Shown here piece by piece: positions 8,771-21,879 of a DNA stretch of 31,837 nt. Under the pieces are notes generated by a model that saw only the letters and a list, made by a program, of their open reading frames with translations, was not told the DNA's origin and ran no database searches. The DNA lies in NCBI GenBank assembly GCA_001600495.1, contig BCKE01000041.1:1-31837 (forward strand), read 5' to 3'. Numbering within the stretch: position 1 is the first letter of the stretch; every line of letters starts with the position of its first letter. Source of the DNA: Pilasporangium apinafurcum. Its lineage: Eukaryota; Oomycota; Peronosporomycetes; Pythiales; Pythiaceae. The translations under genes were made by a program, and so were the position numbers.

Positions 8771-11383
8771 ATGGGGCGACACAAGCATGCGGATGTGGAT
8801 GCGGTAGGCATCACTGTGGCCGATGAACGCGACACAAAAAAGCAGCAGCGGCGAAAGAAAAAGCGCTCGAGCGAGTACTCACACCTACGACTCCCCATGA
8901 GCTCTCCAGAACTACGAGCAGTGCCAGCAGAGCAGCACATCGAGGAGGAGATGAGTATAATGGACAACTGGGAACAATATACGGCACCTGATGGCAGGCC
9001 ATACTACTACAATGCGGTACATGCATTATATTTATTGACGCTTTATGTGGCCTGTTGTTTCTGATCATACGCTGTGGTGGGGTAGAAAACAAAAGAAAGC
9101 CGGTGGAAGCTCCCGAAAGCGCTGCGAGTAAAATCTGCAGAGGAATCAGCACTCAAATCGACATCAGAGATAAAAAAATCAACAGCATCCACTCCTGGTA
9201 TTACTACGCCTACAACTGATACTATCAGTACTAGTAACAGCGCGCGAAGTGGTCCTCAAAAGAGCGAAGTGTTTCAGCGTTTACAATCCTCTTTGGCAGG
9301 AAAGTTACAGCACTCGATACTGGCAGGCAGTGGAATGCCGGGACAACCGAGAAGTCTACCGAGAAGAAGTAGCAGTGGAACGGATGCGCCACCGTCGTCA
9401 GCTCCTGCTGTGCTACTGGGCGATTTGCTAGGTGGTGCAAATGGGAGATCGGAACAACCACAGGAAGAGGATGAATATGCCGCTGAAACAGCTAACATGA
9501 CTGCCGTGGAACGGCTACGGTTCCTGCGCCGAAAACGTCAAGAGGCAATGCTTGCGAAGGAGAAAAGTGTCCACACAGATGATTTTATGAGAGAATTTGA
9601 GCAGAACATGAAGAAAAATGAAACGAAATTTATCAAGAGCAACGAAGACAAGAAGCAGAAAATGCGGCATGAGGAGCTGGAGAAGCAAGAGCAGGAACGG
9701 AAACTCAGACAATTGGAAGAGCAACAGCAACAACGAGAGAAAGAAGAGAAGCAGGCGTGGGAAGAGCAAGAACGAAAGAGAGAGCGGGAACGGGAAGAAC
9801 AGCTAGCGCTGGAACGAAAGCGCGAAGAGCAGCGAAAGAAACAGCAAGCGTACGAAAAAGAATGCGAAAAGGAACGAAAGAAGCAAGAGGAATTGGAGCG
9901 CAAACAAGAGGAAGAGCGTCGGAAGAAAGTAGAGCTAGAGCAGCCAAGAAAGCACGAACGGGAGAAAGAAGATCAGGGACGACAAAAAGAACAAGAACAT
10001 CTGGAGAAGAGAGCACATGAATCAAAAGAGCAGCGTTATGATGGCATGCAAGTTGTTGAAGCAGAGGCTGCTAGTGAGCGTGAGAGTGAGGAAAGCAAGG
10101 AAAGCAAGGATATAAACCAAACTCAAGTTGTACGGACAGAGACTGTGGTGGTTTCAAAAGCAGAAGAGACCAAGCGAGAGCCTCACAAACATAAACACCG
10201 AAAACACCTCATTGATGTAGAAGACAATGCTGAGTTAGCTGAGTCGAAAGAAGACCAGGTGAATACCATTGATGGCGAGGAATCCACCTCAAAATTTCAG
10301 AGAAAACATACCAAACAGATTGTTCCTAAGGATAGCGTTGAAAAAAGCGAACAGATCGGACAAACAAAAGAAATCATGGGGTCTACATCAGACGATATTT
10401 TCGCCTCGGCGTCTCCAAACGAGACAAACGGGTTGAAACATGGTATTGAGGACGAAGAAAGGACGCAAAGGAAGAGAGAACGACGGGAAAGACGTCGACT
10501 TGAGAAATTAGAAGCCGCAATTGAAGCCCAACGACTAGATGATGGTGAGAAAGCCTCAGAAAGGGAGTCGAACAGCCGACATAGACGAAAATCTGGGGAG
10601 GACCATGAGCGTTCAGAACGACGACGTGATGGCGCAGAGGAAGAATACGAGAGCCAACACCAAAGGCATCATTACTACCAACACACAGACAGCTATTCAA
10701 CAGCATACCCATATCCACATCCACCAAGAGAACCATGCAGTTGTCATCCATATCCACCTATGATACCACCACCACCACCATCGTATTATTATTATCCATA
10801 TATACAAGCTCCTGCGCCTACACTATTACCAGCCTACTCATCGGTGCCAATGATGTTGCCGCCATCTTCAGGAGGCATAATGTCCAACACTGCCATGATC
10901 CCCTACGCTTCAGGTCCACCATCAGGTTATGGATACTCCTTTCCTGGACAAGCGCAACCACCGCCAGTAATGGTGCGTTGCAAAGGCTGTAAGGGTTTTG
11001 GAGTCGATCTTGTTGAGAAGAATGGATATTGTAAACATTGCAACCGTCTCCGTCTTGATTTCATTGTCTCATCGGCTCGTATGCGTCAACGGTGCGCAGT
11101 ATGCGGGGGGTGGGGGCTGGGATTAGTCCAAACCAATGGAAAATGCAACCATTGTACTAGACAAGTCTCGGATGCTACCAACTCATTGACGAAGAGTGCA
11201 CGTGAAGCAGCTGGAGCAAGAGTTGTGACTCCCCCAGCGGGAGGAGTTTTTGTTCTCGGAAACTCGCCACCGACTGGAACATCACATGCAGCATCAGTAC
11301 CTTCGACTACTAAGCGAAGTGAATTTCTGGACGACATTGAATGGGACCATTCGTCATCCGACGGGTCTGATTGGGATATGTGA
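8771..11383 (+). CDS. WW-domain, coiled-coil protein with twin Cys4 modules (2 exons)
   Basis: Exons are 8771-9016 and 9086-11383 (69-nt intron, GTACAT...TAG), giving 847 residues. The splice falls inside a WW domain. Exon 1 supplies W67 and GRPYYYNA, and exon 2 starts KTKESRWKLP, restoring the W-x21-W spacing (W67, W89) and P92. A Ser/Thr-rich linker follows, then a long charged Glu/Lys/Arg/Gln coiled coil (about residues 225-400), basic Ser/Arg patches, and a His/Pro/Tyr-rich segment with a run of prolines. The C-terminus has two copies of C-x2-C-x13-C-x2-C, at C714 (CKGCKGFG...NGYCKHC) and C752 (CAVCGGWG...NGKCNHC). WW domains bind proline motifs. The Cys4 pair probably binds zinc. A nuclear or RNA-processing role is only a guess. 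Confidence 0.8.
10710..10800 (+). repeat. Low-complexity coding repeat (CAY/CCA codons)
   Basis: A trinucleotide-biased stretch inside the WW-domain gene encodes His/Pro/Tyr-rich sequence, including CCACCACCACCACCA near 10768. It looks like a coding microsatellite and is likely to vary in length between strains. Confidence 0.5.
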
Positions 11384-13720
11384 TTAGTGAAACGCGCTTT
11401 GGATCTCACTGTAGAATGAGTGTGCACAAAGCGCAACCACTTTTTGTATTCGTTCCATGATGTTGAATAAGAAGCATAGATACAGACAACGACATTTCGA
11501 TCTGTAGGATCGAATATTAGAACATATATAGTTCGCTTTAGCATGCAGAACACCAGGAATTGCAAAAAGATGATTATATTTACGCTAACATTACTTTCCG
11601 ACATCCATGCGATATGTATCTGCGTAGTATGTTTGAGAAAATAATGCAGTGATCATTCAACACTCGAGCAGAATGTACCGAATTTGGCCTGGTATCGAAG
11701 AGTGAAGAGGCCATCAGGGTCATACAACATACAAGAAGTACTTTCACTGTATAGCACCAGCATTACTCAGTGGTATCCCCTGCTCGAGAGTGAGTCACCC
11801 TACAACAGTACACTTTCCAACTAGTGCATGTGATGGACGTGCGCATCATTCACCTTTCACAAAATTGGCGTTTGTCATCGTTCGAAAAGCATCGCAGCGC
11901 ACTCACTGGCGTTTCAGTCAGCGACAGCATCATCAAAGTGAGCATATGGCGACTAGCGAGATGGGTACATAGTGTGCTGACAAAAAGCCTAGCAATACAG
12001 CAAACGATTTGGCTGCAAGTACTCGAAGGATGCATCGCAATTACGGTCATCTTTTAGGTCCACATTGTCTTTGTTTCGAACTCCTTCGTGAGCACTCAAT
12101 ATTCGCCTCTGTACCATAATGGGGCGATTGGCTGAAACCAAGATCGTTGCTCAAAATGAAATACGGTGCCTGTAGGTAAGCTGTAAAAGGAAACCTCTCA
12201 TCCCTCATCACACCAAGCATCGACCAACATACAATTTTGATGCAACTTCATGGTTCTTAGTTTTGGTTTCAATTCCGTTAGAACAGAATATGGTGCCACA
12301 TTTCGACATCCGTTGGTAGCATGATGTCAGATGAAACACACGAATATGTTATCAAGGGCCTGACGCAAACTACTAGCAAGACATAGCCCGCTGAAAGGCT
12401 AATATTCGCTTGTGTTCACACTATAATTCACTGAAGATGTTTATATGGCTTCAATTAGTATCAGCTTGGATTGGCTATAACCATATCCAGTTCGAGAGAT
12501 ACGACCTGGTTAGGTCCATTTTGGTGTTTTCAGATTTTCACTGTTCTGTACTCATGTGGTTGTTGTGTAGGTCCGCCCTTGGGTTGATGACACGGAAACG
12601 GCAAATCTGTCTGTCTTCAAGAAACCACACAACGCAGGATAAATGTGCAATTTTACAAAAGTTTGGGCAGTTACATGACAGAAGAATGCGATGATATTAA
12701 CATCAAGAGCTAGTGTATTGAAGACAGCTGGCATATCAGTCAGTCCTGGCACTTGGACACCGTAAAAGCGCGGCACAGAGTGTCAACTGTGAGATTCAGC
12801 TGTACACAATGCGCTCGTTTCTGCAATATGATCTGTATGGCAAGCAAAATTGACACAGATTTAGCAGCTGTGGTGAACGCATGTTATTACTACCACCAAT
12901 CGAAGCTCTGTGGATGGTGGACCATCGACCATCCAAGTCAGATTGTTGTACATAGTGGACACGGATGCATCCGGTGAGGCGTTGCTTGAAGCATTACTGA
13001 CTCGATTGGGGTTTTTGCAGTGTGGCGAATGTCTGTTGGAACGAATATTTTCACTTTCAAAGCGACAATACATGTAAGGACGCGTACTCACTTGAGGACG
13101 GCAAAGACCAGTTCAGTACTCTCGACAATAAAAGAACAGTATAAATCATACCCCATGTTGACAGAAACGTGGCGGAAAACCCTTTTTTATTTCATTCCCT
13201 GTTCAATTGGATTGCCATGTGACTGTATTGGACGATACCCGGTATGTTCAGAGCACCTGCAGAAACAAATTCTATGGTCAGTCAAGGGCGGTATCGAGGA
13301 TGGGGGACCATGCATGATTCATGTTCATGCTCGCACTTTGTGTATGGAGCATGAAACTTTGCGCCAACCTCCTACCCACACTGCGTTTTTGTATGGCGAG
13401 AGGAGCATGTGCAACTCTACATTTTTCCTTGAACATCTTCAACACGAATTGCCCGCACTCTTGCTTCCATAATCACACTCCAAGGTTTTCTTTCTTTCGC
13501 AGGGAAAACAATCACACAACCACACGGCGACACAAAAATCACCCCTAGCGGCCGCATTGTTGTGCGCACGAAGTGTGCGGTTTTGTGTGCGGGCGGACGT
13601 GTTGTGGGTCCGCGCGGATTTCAGGGTGCAGGTTTGGCTGCGGACGAGAGGCAGACGACACGCGCCAGATCCAGACCAAGAGTCACTTGCACTTTGCACA
13701 GCAGGAATCACCACCGTCCG
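11384..13720. other. Long intergenic region without a supported gene
   Basis: About 2.3 kb has no frame showing recognisable domains or splice continuity. Short open frames (for example 11824-12057 and 12410-12694) have no features I trust. The last ~200 bases before 13721 are GC-rich and are probably the 5' UTR or promoter of the LRR pseudokinase. Decayed transposon or gene remnants cannot be excluded. Confidence 0.35.
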
Positions 13721-16700
13721 ATGGCTACTCCACATAGTGGGCGTAGACACGCGCGAACTCGCCGCGCATTGGGCACATTGACATGGTGGCTGTGTTTTAT
13801 GATGACTGCGTTCGTGTGGGTCATACAGATCCACACTGCAGTGGCGCACGAGCAGGTGTTAGAGGCATTGAGCGCGTCTACAACATGTACCACCGCAAAC
13901 ACATTGGTTGTAGGCGCCACAGATTCAGATGCCATCGCGTACGACGCGGAATGTGTGGCGCGCAATTTTCGCGTCACAAGTGTCGCGGACACGGAACTCA
14001 GTCTCAATCTATCGAATCTGAACCTCGTGGACGTTGAGAGTTACCCGCGCGTCTATCAATTGTACGTTGGATTGGTGTTGTGTACGGCGACTGGTGTACT
14101 GAATTCATGTTGCGAATACGTAAATGCATACGTAGAATTCTCAGTCACAATGACTTGGAAACGTTCGCTCCAGACGAGCCGGATAACGACATGGAAGAAT
14201 TGTAAGAGTGGATCGATGGCGCGGTTGTTGATCCTTATAGTTGTATTATATCAGACTGACCATCTCGTTGAATTCTTGGATATCACTAGATATTTGGCAA
14301 ACAACAACATCGTTGACATGACCACATTTGTGCTGCCATTACGCCTTATTTATCTGTGAGTCGTCTATGACGAAAGCTTTTGTTGCTCGGTCGCTAAAGT
14401 TTTGATGATTTTGGAATTTATGCCACAGAGATTTGAGCGACAATATGATCACCAAACTAGTTGATTCCATTCCCTGGCCAGAAGCAGGGCTCCTCCAGAC
14501 ACTTATTTTAGACAACAACTCGCTAAAGAGTATTGATAACAACGCCTTTGTGGACCTGCGATCGTTACAGGAGCTGTAAGTGGACATGAAATATTTTACA
14601 TCCTCTATTAATGAGTATGAACACTGATATTTGGCTTTTTCTCTATCAACGGCAGTTCCATTGTCAGCATAGGCATCTCTAGTTTAGATGACATTGTGTT
14701 TCCGGCGTCTTTGCGCACTCTGTGAGTAGTTCTTTCTCTTTGGCAATGCGTACCCAAACTCTAATGAGTAGGATGTTTGCATTTCCAGGAATGCAAGTAA
14801 TAATGACTTCACAAGCTCAGCAAACAATTTCTCCAATTTACCTGAAGCTATGCAACATCTGTATGTGAATTTGCTATAGATGGAATTATGGACATTGTTA
14901 CTAATCATTTGCTCACTTTCTGATGTAGGGATTTGAGTTCGAACCTTCTAACGTCGTTCCCAACCATTGTTTCTTCGATGGAGACACTGAAAGAATTGTA
15001 TGCATGTGAGATTGTGGACTATATCGCTCCACTGATGATCTAACTGACGAAGCCTTGTTGTATGCGTGATTCAACAGAAATTTGGCTTCAAATGGTATCA
15101 CAAAAGTGAAAGGTATCCAGTTCCCATCGACGCTCCAGACGCTGTAAGTAATTCAAGCGATCACTGATGGTAGTACTGTGCACCGTGCTCATATTTTGTT
15201 ATGGCCTTTCTTTAGAAATATGGCTGACAATCCTTTGAATATGGTCGAGATCTGTTCGACCGCCGTGTCGATCTTTCAAGCTTTAGAGACATTGATGCTA
15301 CCGTCTACACTTGTAGACGAATGCAGCAGCTCACATGCAACACTGGTGACAATACAGGGATACCCTATCTGCGTGCTTGAGGAGTCATATTGCGTCACAA
15401 GCACCTCCGATAGCAGCTCAACGTCGCAGGAATCATCGACATCGTCAAGTAGCGGTGCATCACCACTTGGTACGACTGATGAAGATACGGACTCAAGCTC
15501 AGTGTTTTCCAGCAAATCGGTAGTTGTGCTCGGTGGCAGCGGGTTCTTACTTGGTCTGATTGTATACGCTATGGCCATTCTCCTGTATCGAAAGCGACGT
15601 CGTGATGATGCAGTGGCGGCAGCAAGCAGAAACCGAGTCAAATCAAGAGGAAATATGTTATCTTTTGCACTAGAGCAGCATAGCCACACTGATGACGATG
15701 CAGACGCCGATATGAGAGGAAGTTGGGTATTTGAGAGCCCACAGCATGTCGTTGCGATACTAGAGGAGGGAAAGCGCAAAAAGCACAGCAAAATCGACGA
15801 TTTGTTGGTGTATGAGATACCCCCAGAAGAGATTAATCTGAAGGAGGTTTTGAACAATACGCTTAATACAGGGAAAAAGGCTCCGCGCATCATGCTCCTA
15901 GCCGAATACCAAGGTTTCCAAGTCGTGATCCATGCACTCTTACGACAAAAACGGCCCCGAAAACGTGAAGAGCGACACTTTTTGGAGCAAATCCGCCTCG
16001 CTACCACGTTAGAGCATTCATCGATTGTTCAGTTTATCGGTTTGACATATGGCGGTGGCTCTGGTCCGTTAACCCACAATTGGAGTCTTGGTGTTGTGTT
16101 TGAGTACATGCACAATGGTTCGATGGCATCCATGTTTCAAGCTGAGCGAAGCCGACGAGAAGGGAAGCTCTACTACCAACATCGAAGCACAATCGGGAGC
16201 TCAACTACAAACATCTTTAGCTGGTATCCTGCATTTTCCAGCGGCAGTATGACATCATCTGCGACTGGAAATGTTGACTGGCGATGTAAGTTGTCTATTG
16301 CATTAGACGTGGCTATGGGGCTGGTGTATTTGCACGCCTCCAACCTAGTGCATGGCTGTCTCTGTGCGAACAAGGTTTTGGTGAACATGAACGGTGAAGC
16401 GAAACTCAGTGCGTTGGATCTAAAACTTCCTTCTGAACACGACGACGAGGGCATGTCGATCCGCGAAAGTGCTAGAATGAAGATGCGACAGATTATCGGG
16501 GGGGTCAAGCCAGTACCGGCACCTGGCTACGGTAATCGCAATTCTTCATATATGGACGGCTCAACTCCCAGCATAATTGGCTTCAACCCAAACAACTCTG
16601 GCGGTTCAACAGGTAGTAACTTGTGGAAAGCACGCAAGGCTGATATATATGCGTTTGGACTATTTCTGTGGGAATTGGATACGATGATCTCGCTTGACAC

Positions 16701-17028
16701 GATGAAAGAATTGGCAATTGCTACGGCCGAAGCTGGCGAAGAGCACCACATGCTCAAATTTGCCGCGGATTGCCCACGTGAGATTCAATATCTTGCCCGC
16801 CGTTGTTGGAATCCGAACCTTGATGCCCGTCCAGACGCAATTGATGTCCAGGAGGAGCTGGTGCGTCTGCTGGAGGGACGGCTGACTGCAAGCTATCACG
16901 TGCTACCTCCGAACTGGACTCGACCAACCAATACTGGCAGCAATGTGAGCAGTTTTAATTCGTCTAACTTATCATCATCGAGCTTTTCGTCTACTTCTGC
17001 GTTGATTGAAGCAGAGACCGACATTTAA
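13721..17028 (+). CDS. LRR receptor-like pseudokinase (9 exons)
   Basis: Exons are 13721-14061, 14136-14201, 14290-14355, 14429-14575, 14656-14721, 14789-14860, 14929-14997, 15078-15143 and 15216-17028, giving 901 residues. Every intron (67-88 nt) is phase 2 and interrupts a Leu codon at the same place in the LRR, so each 66-72-nt exon is one repeat; exon 4 holds two. The N-terminus has a basic stretch and then a hydrophobic signal segment (WWLCFMMTAFVWVI). A Ser/Thr-rich stalk, one transmembrane helix (about residues 399-421) and a TKL-like kinase domain follow. The kinase has lost key residues: the beta3 Lys is His (VVIH, 15931), the HRD Asp is Cys (HGCLCANKVLVN, 16357), and DFG is DLK (16417). 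The subdomain IX Asp (KADIYAFGLFLWE) and the final Arg remain. It is likely a catalytically dead cell-surface receptor. Confidence 0.87.
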
Positions 17029-18169
17029 AGGAGAGATTTCAAGTGTTTAAATGTGCGTGCGTGAATGAGTAAGTGTATGAGGCACCATCCCGTGACGATC
17101 AATCGGAGGCGTTTGTGAACGGTAGGGTATGGTAGTATTTATTAACGGAATACGACAATGTACTCCATGTTTCTTGACGTAGAAAGCGTCGATACTATCG
17201 ATGTTTTAGTTTTGAAAGGACGAAGAAGCTGCACCAAGAAAACAATTATGATTCAGCATGGGTGAAAGAATACATGTAGTTTTTTTCGCAATGGAATCAG
17301 AAGCTATTCAACGCTTTCGACTCCCATACTGCCGAGATACAAGTGGTCATTGTCAAGATATTGAAGAAGTATTGAGTGTTCTCAAAAATGCACAAGTTGC
17401 ACTCGGTGGCATTCACCACATCATCTACGTATTTGGATCATTTCCATCCTCAAGAATGTGGTAGTGTGTCTTCGCTTCAGCAGAGAATAGGTTCACGGAG
17501 GCTTCATACTATCAAAATGCAAGGTAGGAAATCTTTCCCGCGAAGCAGATTATTAATTTAGGAGTATTATAAATTTAGACAGTGCTCATGAGGTGTCTTG
17601 TTGTTCTAACGACAACGGAGGGGTAAAAACAGCTGGTGTGGCCATCTGGTCACTTGTTTCTGCTACTCTCCCGTCGCGGGATGTGATTGGCACACGGAGG
17701 TTGAGGAATGGGGGATGGTTGCAGGTGCGATCGTGTGTGGAGTATTAGAGTGCCGATACAAGTAGGAGTAGAGGGAAAACCGTGCTGAATCCCTCTCGCC
17801 TTATTTACGACTGTGTGTGAATCAACACACCACAGGCACACAAAAACCACCATCCACTGCATTGTGTTAAAGAGAGAAAAAGAGATAGTCAGTGCTTGTG
17901 TACGGTACATAGTCACCTCAAAATCGCAAGGGATTGTGGACGGAGTGCGACCTTTACTGCAGTATACTGTACACATTGACAGTGCGGATCGTCGCTCCAT
18001 CCTTGTTTCCCCGTCCGCTCTTGTCTTTTTTAGTTACTGGAGGAAATTTCACAATTGGACGCGTGGACGCGGATCGAGTGTGCGAGCGTGCGGACACAGA
18101 AACACTCCAAAGGGAAACCACCCAACACATCCTCCGCCTCGTGCTCTTCCTTGAAGAAACTGCGACACC
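17029..18169. promoter_or_regulatory. Intergenic region upstream of the NT-C2 gene
   Basis: About 1.1 kb between two same-strand genes has no supported coding region. A small open frame at 17258-17464 has no recognisable features. The last ~200 bases are GC-richer and end in GACACCATGC, a good start context for the next gene. Confidence 0.35.
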
Positions 18170-21100
18170 ATGCGGCGCGCACCTTCCAGTCGAGAAACGA
18201 CGGTGCGGCATAGCGCCAACGGCAGCGGCAGCTCCTCTAATGGCACCGTGCTCGTCAACCTCGATGGTAATGCAGTCTAGCGATCTATCTATCGTATTTT
18301 GCTTATATGGCTCACGCACGTGTGTTTTGTAGTGTTTATCCAGCGCGCAACGATCGGCCGCGATATCAGCCCCGCAGATGAAGATTTGATCGTGCTTTTC
18401 CGCCGCAACAGCAAGGAGATCACGTCCGAGCCCACACGATGGCACTCGGACCATGTCGCGGTCTGGAATCAGCACGTGGCGATTCAAACGAGTCTGCTGC
18501 GCAACAAAGCCAAGGAAGGTGAATACCTTAAAAAAGAATACGAAGTTGTGCTGGTGGCGGTACGTCTGATCCATCAATTATCACCATCAAACATTGCCTT
18601 CTTGTTGTTTATTAATGAATTATGAAATGTTTCTTCGTTATGTGTATGCAGCTGCCGAGTCACTCGGCCGTGGCACTTTTCACCGTCGATTTCGCGGATT
18701 TATTACACACTACCACACCGATACGACAGAAAACGTATCGTATTTCGCCTGTGAAATGCCGTGATTTAGCTGCTACATTGGAATTTGAGATCGTCTGGGA
18801 TTATGTGACGCCACCAATGTCCTCTCCTCCCACTACGTCGTCATCTATTCCAAATTCCATCATGCTGATGAAACAACAGCAGCAGCAGCAGCAATTGCTA
18901 CAGCAGCGGCTTGGCAGCGGTGGCGGGTACAATAACATGGAAACGGCGTCCAATGTCTCATCTCGCCGCACGACAGCGAGTATGTGCTCGCAGGACAGCG
19001 AACGAGACTTTATGGACGATTTCTCTCACGGAAGTTGCTCAAGCTGCCGATCTTCTAAACGAAAATTGGAGCGGAAGGAGATGCAGATTTTGCAACTCGA
19101 GTCTTTTCTTAAGGAATCCCAGAAACGCATTGATTCACTTGTCTTCGAGACTGAAGAGCTGCTGGTGCGTGAGCAAGCTGAGACCGAGAATGCCGCTACC
19201 TACCGCGCGATGGCGCTACGGCTCCTACAGGAGCTAGAGATGGCGTTCCAGTTTTGTGCACAGCAGGTGTTGCAGAGTGAGCAGAACGCCGGAGACGACG
19301 CAAACTCGTCGTTGTTTATGTTCCTTCCTCAATTTGAGTTCATGGAACGCGTTAAGCAGTTCCATTATGAACTGGACCTAGTGACTGGGAATACAGAAGG
19401 AACTGCCGAACCGCGTAAATTGAAGAAGAACCCACAGGATCTAGTGGAGAGTTTCGATTTTCGGACGGAAATAGAGGCAGCAATGCAGCGCAATCAGCAT
19501 TTGCAGCGGCAAATTGAGTTCCTTAATCGATCCATGGGCTTTGATAACCCAGAGACAAGCGGGTTGGCGAGCAATATGGCGCAGTCCATGGACGGTTTAT
19601 ATCCAATATCAAATGCTAATGTGAACACGCAAAATAGCGCGTTCACCACGGGAGCTCCGCGATTGCATCGTACAGGCACCAACGCGTCCGAGTCCACAAA
19701 TGCATCCGATAATAGTCTGAATGACTCGATGGCGCAGAGCCGGGTGGCGCCGGTTCTCACAATGACCGAGCAGCTAAATAATCTCGAGCGAGAAAATTTT
19801 TTGCTCAAGGCTAAGTTGGAAAGTGCCCTCGTGGATTTGAAGCATTATCACGCCAGCCAGCAGATGAGCTCGGAAGCATCGGAGACCACGAGTTCTAGCA
19901 GTCGCGGTACGACCAGCGACGATCCTACTGGTGGTATCATTCGAACGGAGCTGGACCAGATCCGAGAAGACAGAATTCATTTGGAACAACACAAATCAGC
20001 ACTGGAACAGGAATTGGAAGCAGCTCGGGATGAAATCAAGACATTAAAACGTGAGCTAGATGAGAGCACAGCAACATCACTCGCAGTAGGAACAAAGTCT
20101 ACTGGTGCGGCTCCCGAATGGCTGAATGGAAGCTTCGTGGAAATGGGCAAATCCAAGAATGCGTTAGAAGAAAAAGTGAAACAGCTGACTCTGCTTGTGC
20201 GTCAAGGCGCCGAAGAGAATGCGAAATTACGTGCCGAAATGGAAATTCAAAAAGCGGTTACAGTAAATGGGTTAGATAGTGAGAGCGTCGAAAGTGATGA
20301 GCCCAAGATTGTGCGATTGGATGACGACGCTGGTGATAGTACGCAATTAATCAAGGAAGAAAAGGCAATGAAGCAAGTTGAGGAACTGAAAGAGCAATTA
20401 ACGAATCTGCAAGAAATTGTTAGTGCGCGTGATAACCAGTTGATAGTCAAAGAGCAAGAGCTGGTGCAGACAAAGGAGCAAGTAATGAAGAGCGAAGAGA
20501 AGGCACAAACACTGGAAATAGCTAAGAAGGTCCTGGAGCAAGAAATGTTGAATGCTGCGGAGAATCTCAAGAAAGCACACGAACAAACCGCCCAATTGGA
20601 AAAACAGGTCACTAACCTCCAGCAGCAATTGGAGTCGATGGAGCAGGCATCAAATGCTAACGCTTCATTTACAGCTGCATCTGCACCTAGTACTTCTTTG
20701 TCATTTTCCTCGTTGAGCTCATCATTTGTAGCCCCAAATGCATCCACTGAAAACCGAGACGAAGAACTGGCTGAATTGACGAAGCAACTCAAGCTCTCCA
20801 AGCAAGAGGTCATGCAACTGCGATACCGTAGTAATCAACTAGAGAGCGTAAATGAAAAGTTAGAAGAAGCGCTCAAGGAGAAACGAACATTGCAAGTCAA
20901 GCTGACAGCGTTGGAGGGTCAGCTATACGAACAACGCAATCGTACAATCAACGATAGTTTTTCTGCAAATATGGCAAACGAGCCAAAGGACTCGATGATG
21001 GTTGCAGAGCTACAACGACAACTGGACCAAAAGTCAGCTCAGCTGCTCATTAGCCAGCGTGAAGCTGAGATGATGCGTCGCGAGTTGACTGCTGGATCAG

Positions 21101-21879
21101 CTGGTGATGGTGCGGCAACCGGTGGCAGCAGTGGATCGACTCACGATATTGACGAGCTAAACGTCAAGGTGAAGAAATTTGAAGGCAATATTGCACAACT
21201 CATTGCACAGAATGAAGACCAAGCCAAACGGATTGATGCACTTGGTACACGCATCGCAAATACGATTAAAGAGCGAAATGAACTGGAGCAACTTCTAAAG
21301 GAAATGGTCCAGGAAATGGATGCAGTAGAACAATTGTATGGGAACCAGCATACTCCGAATCAGAACCAACGACCTGAAGAGGAAGAGAAAGCTCCAGCTC
21401 CAACGCCCGAGTCATTTGCACCTATCCAAGTAGACATTCTTGGCCCTCCTCCTGCTCGCAGTAACAGTACTGCTAGCACGGGGGGTACTGGAAGTGTGTT
21501 GGATCGATACGCAAACGTATTGAACGCCAATAATAACGTCTCGAATGATATTGGCAAACCCGCGCAGCATCCTGTTCAGGCGCGTCGGTCATCTGGAGCT
21601 GGGATTGTGACGAAGAGTAAAGTGGCGCACTTGATCAAGAACTTTTCATCCGATGGTGATGCATCCAACACCGACACTGGTGACGACGAGCCACTCAACA
21701 GCCCCAGTGCAAAGATCAAGAAGCCCATGAAAATGGATTTTCGACTGCGTAACACGTCATCCGCAAGCGCGCGGAGTTCGCGCACTAACAGTTCCTCCAG
21801 CGGGACTGTCGATACCATGGTGAACCGCTTCAAGCGCATGGGCTCCACCGCCAGTTCTACGAATTCAAATGTCTTTTGA
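18170..21879 (+). CDS. NT-C2 domain plus long coiled-coil protein (3 exons)
   Basis: Exons are 18170-18266, 18333-18559 and 18652-21879 (introns 66 and 92 nt), giving 1183 residues. The spliced N-terminus, about residues 27-165, fits an NT-C2 fold as in EEIG1/EHBP1 proteins. It has a beta-rich start VLVNLDVFIQ, HSDHVAVWNQHVAI in the middle, a late ALFTVDFADL strand, and ends ATLEFEIVWDYV. A polyglutamine run (18871-18905), a CSSCRSSKRK patch, and several long heptad-rich stretches follow to about residue 1010. The Ser-rich basic tail contains KSKVAHLIKNFSS. NT-C2 proteins typically tether coiled-coil scaffolds to membranes, actin or endosomes. That role is inferred for this protein; the domain call depends on the splicing shown. 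Confidence 0.83.
18871..18910 (+). repeat. CAG trinucleotide tract coding for polyglutamine
   Basis: An AACAGCAGCAGCAGCAGCA-type run within exon 3 of the NT-C2 gene encodes about eight to ten glutamines. It is a coding microsatellite likely to vary in length. Confidence 0.6.

Noticed and set aside
9515-10025. Long minus-strand open frames opposite the coiled coil
   Set aside because: They mirror the Glu/Lys/Arg codon bias of the plus-strand coding sequence and give low-complexity Ser/Phe/Leu strings.
15276-16007. 243-codon minus-strand open frame
   Set aside because: It lies opposite the stalk, transmembrane and kinase exon of the LRR receptor, whose domains are clear. It has no features of its own.
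17258-17464. 68-codon plus-strand open frame between the receptor and NT-C2 genes
   Set aside because: It has no recognisable motif, no supporting splice sites and no relation to neighbours.
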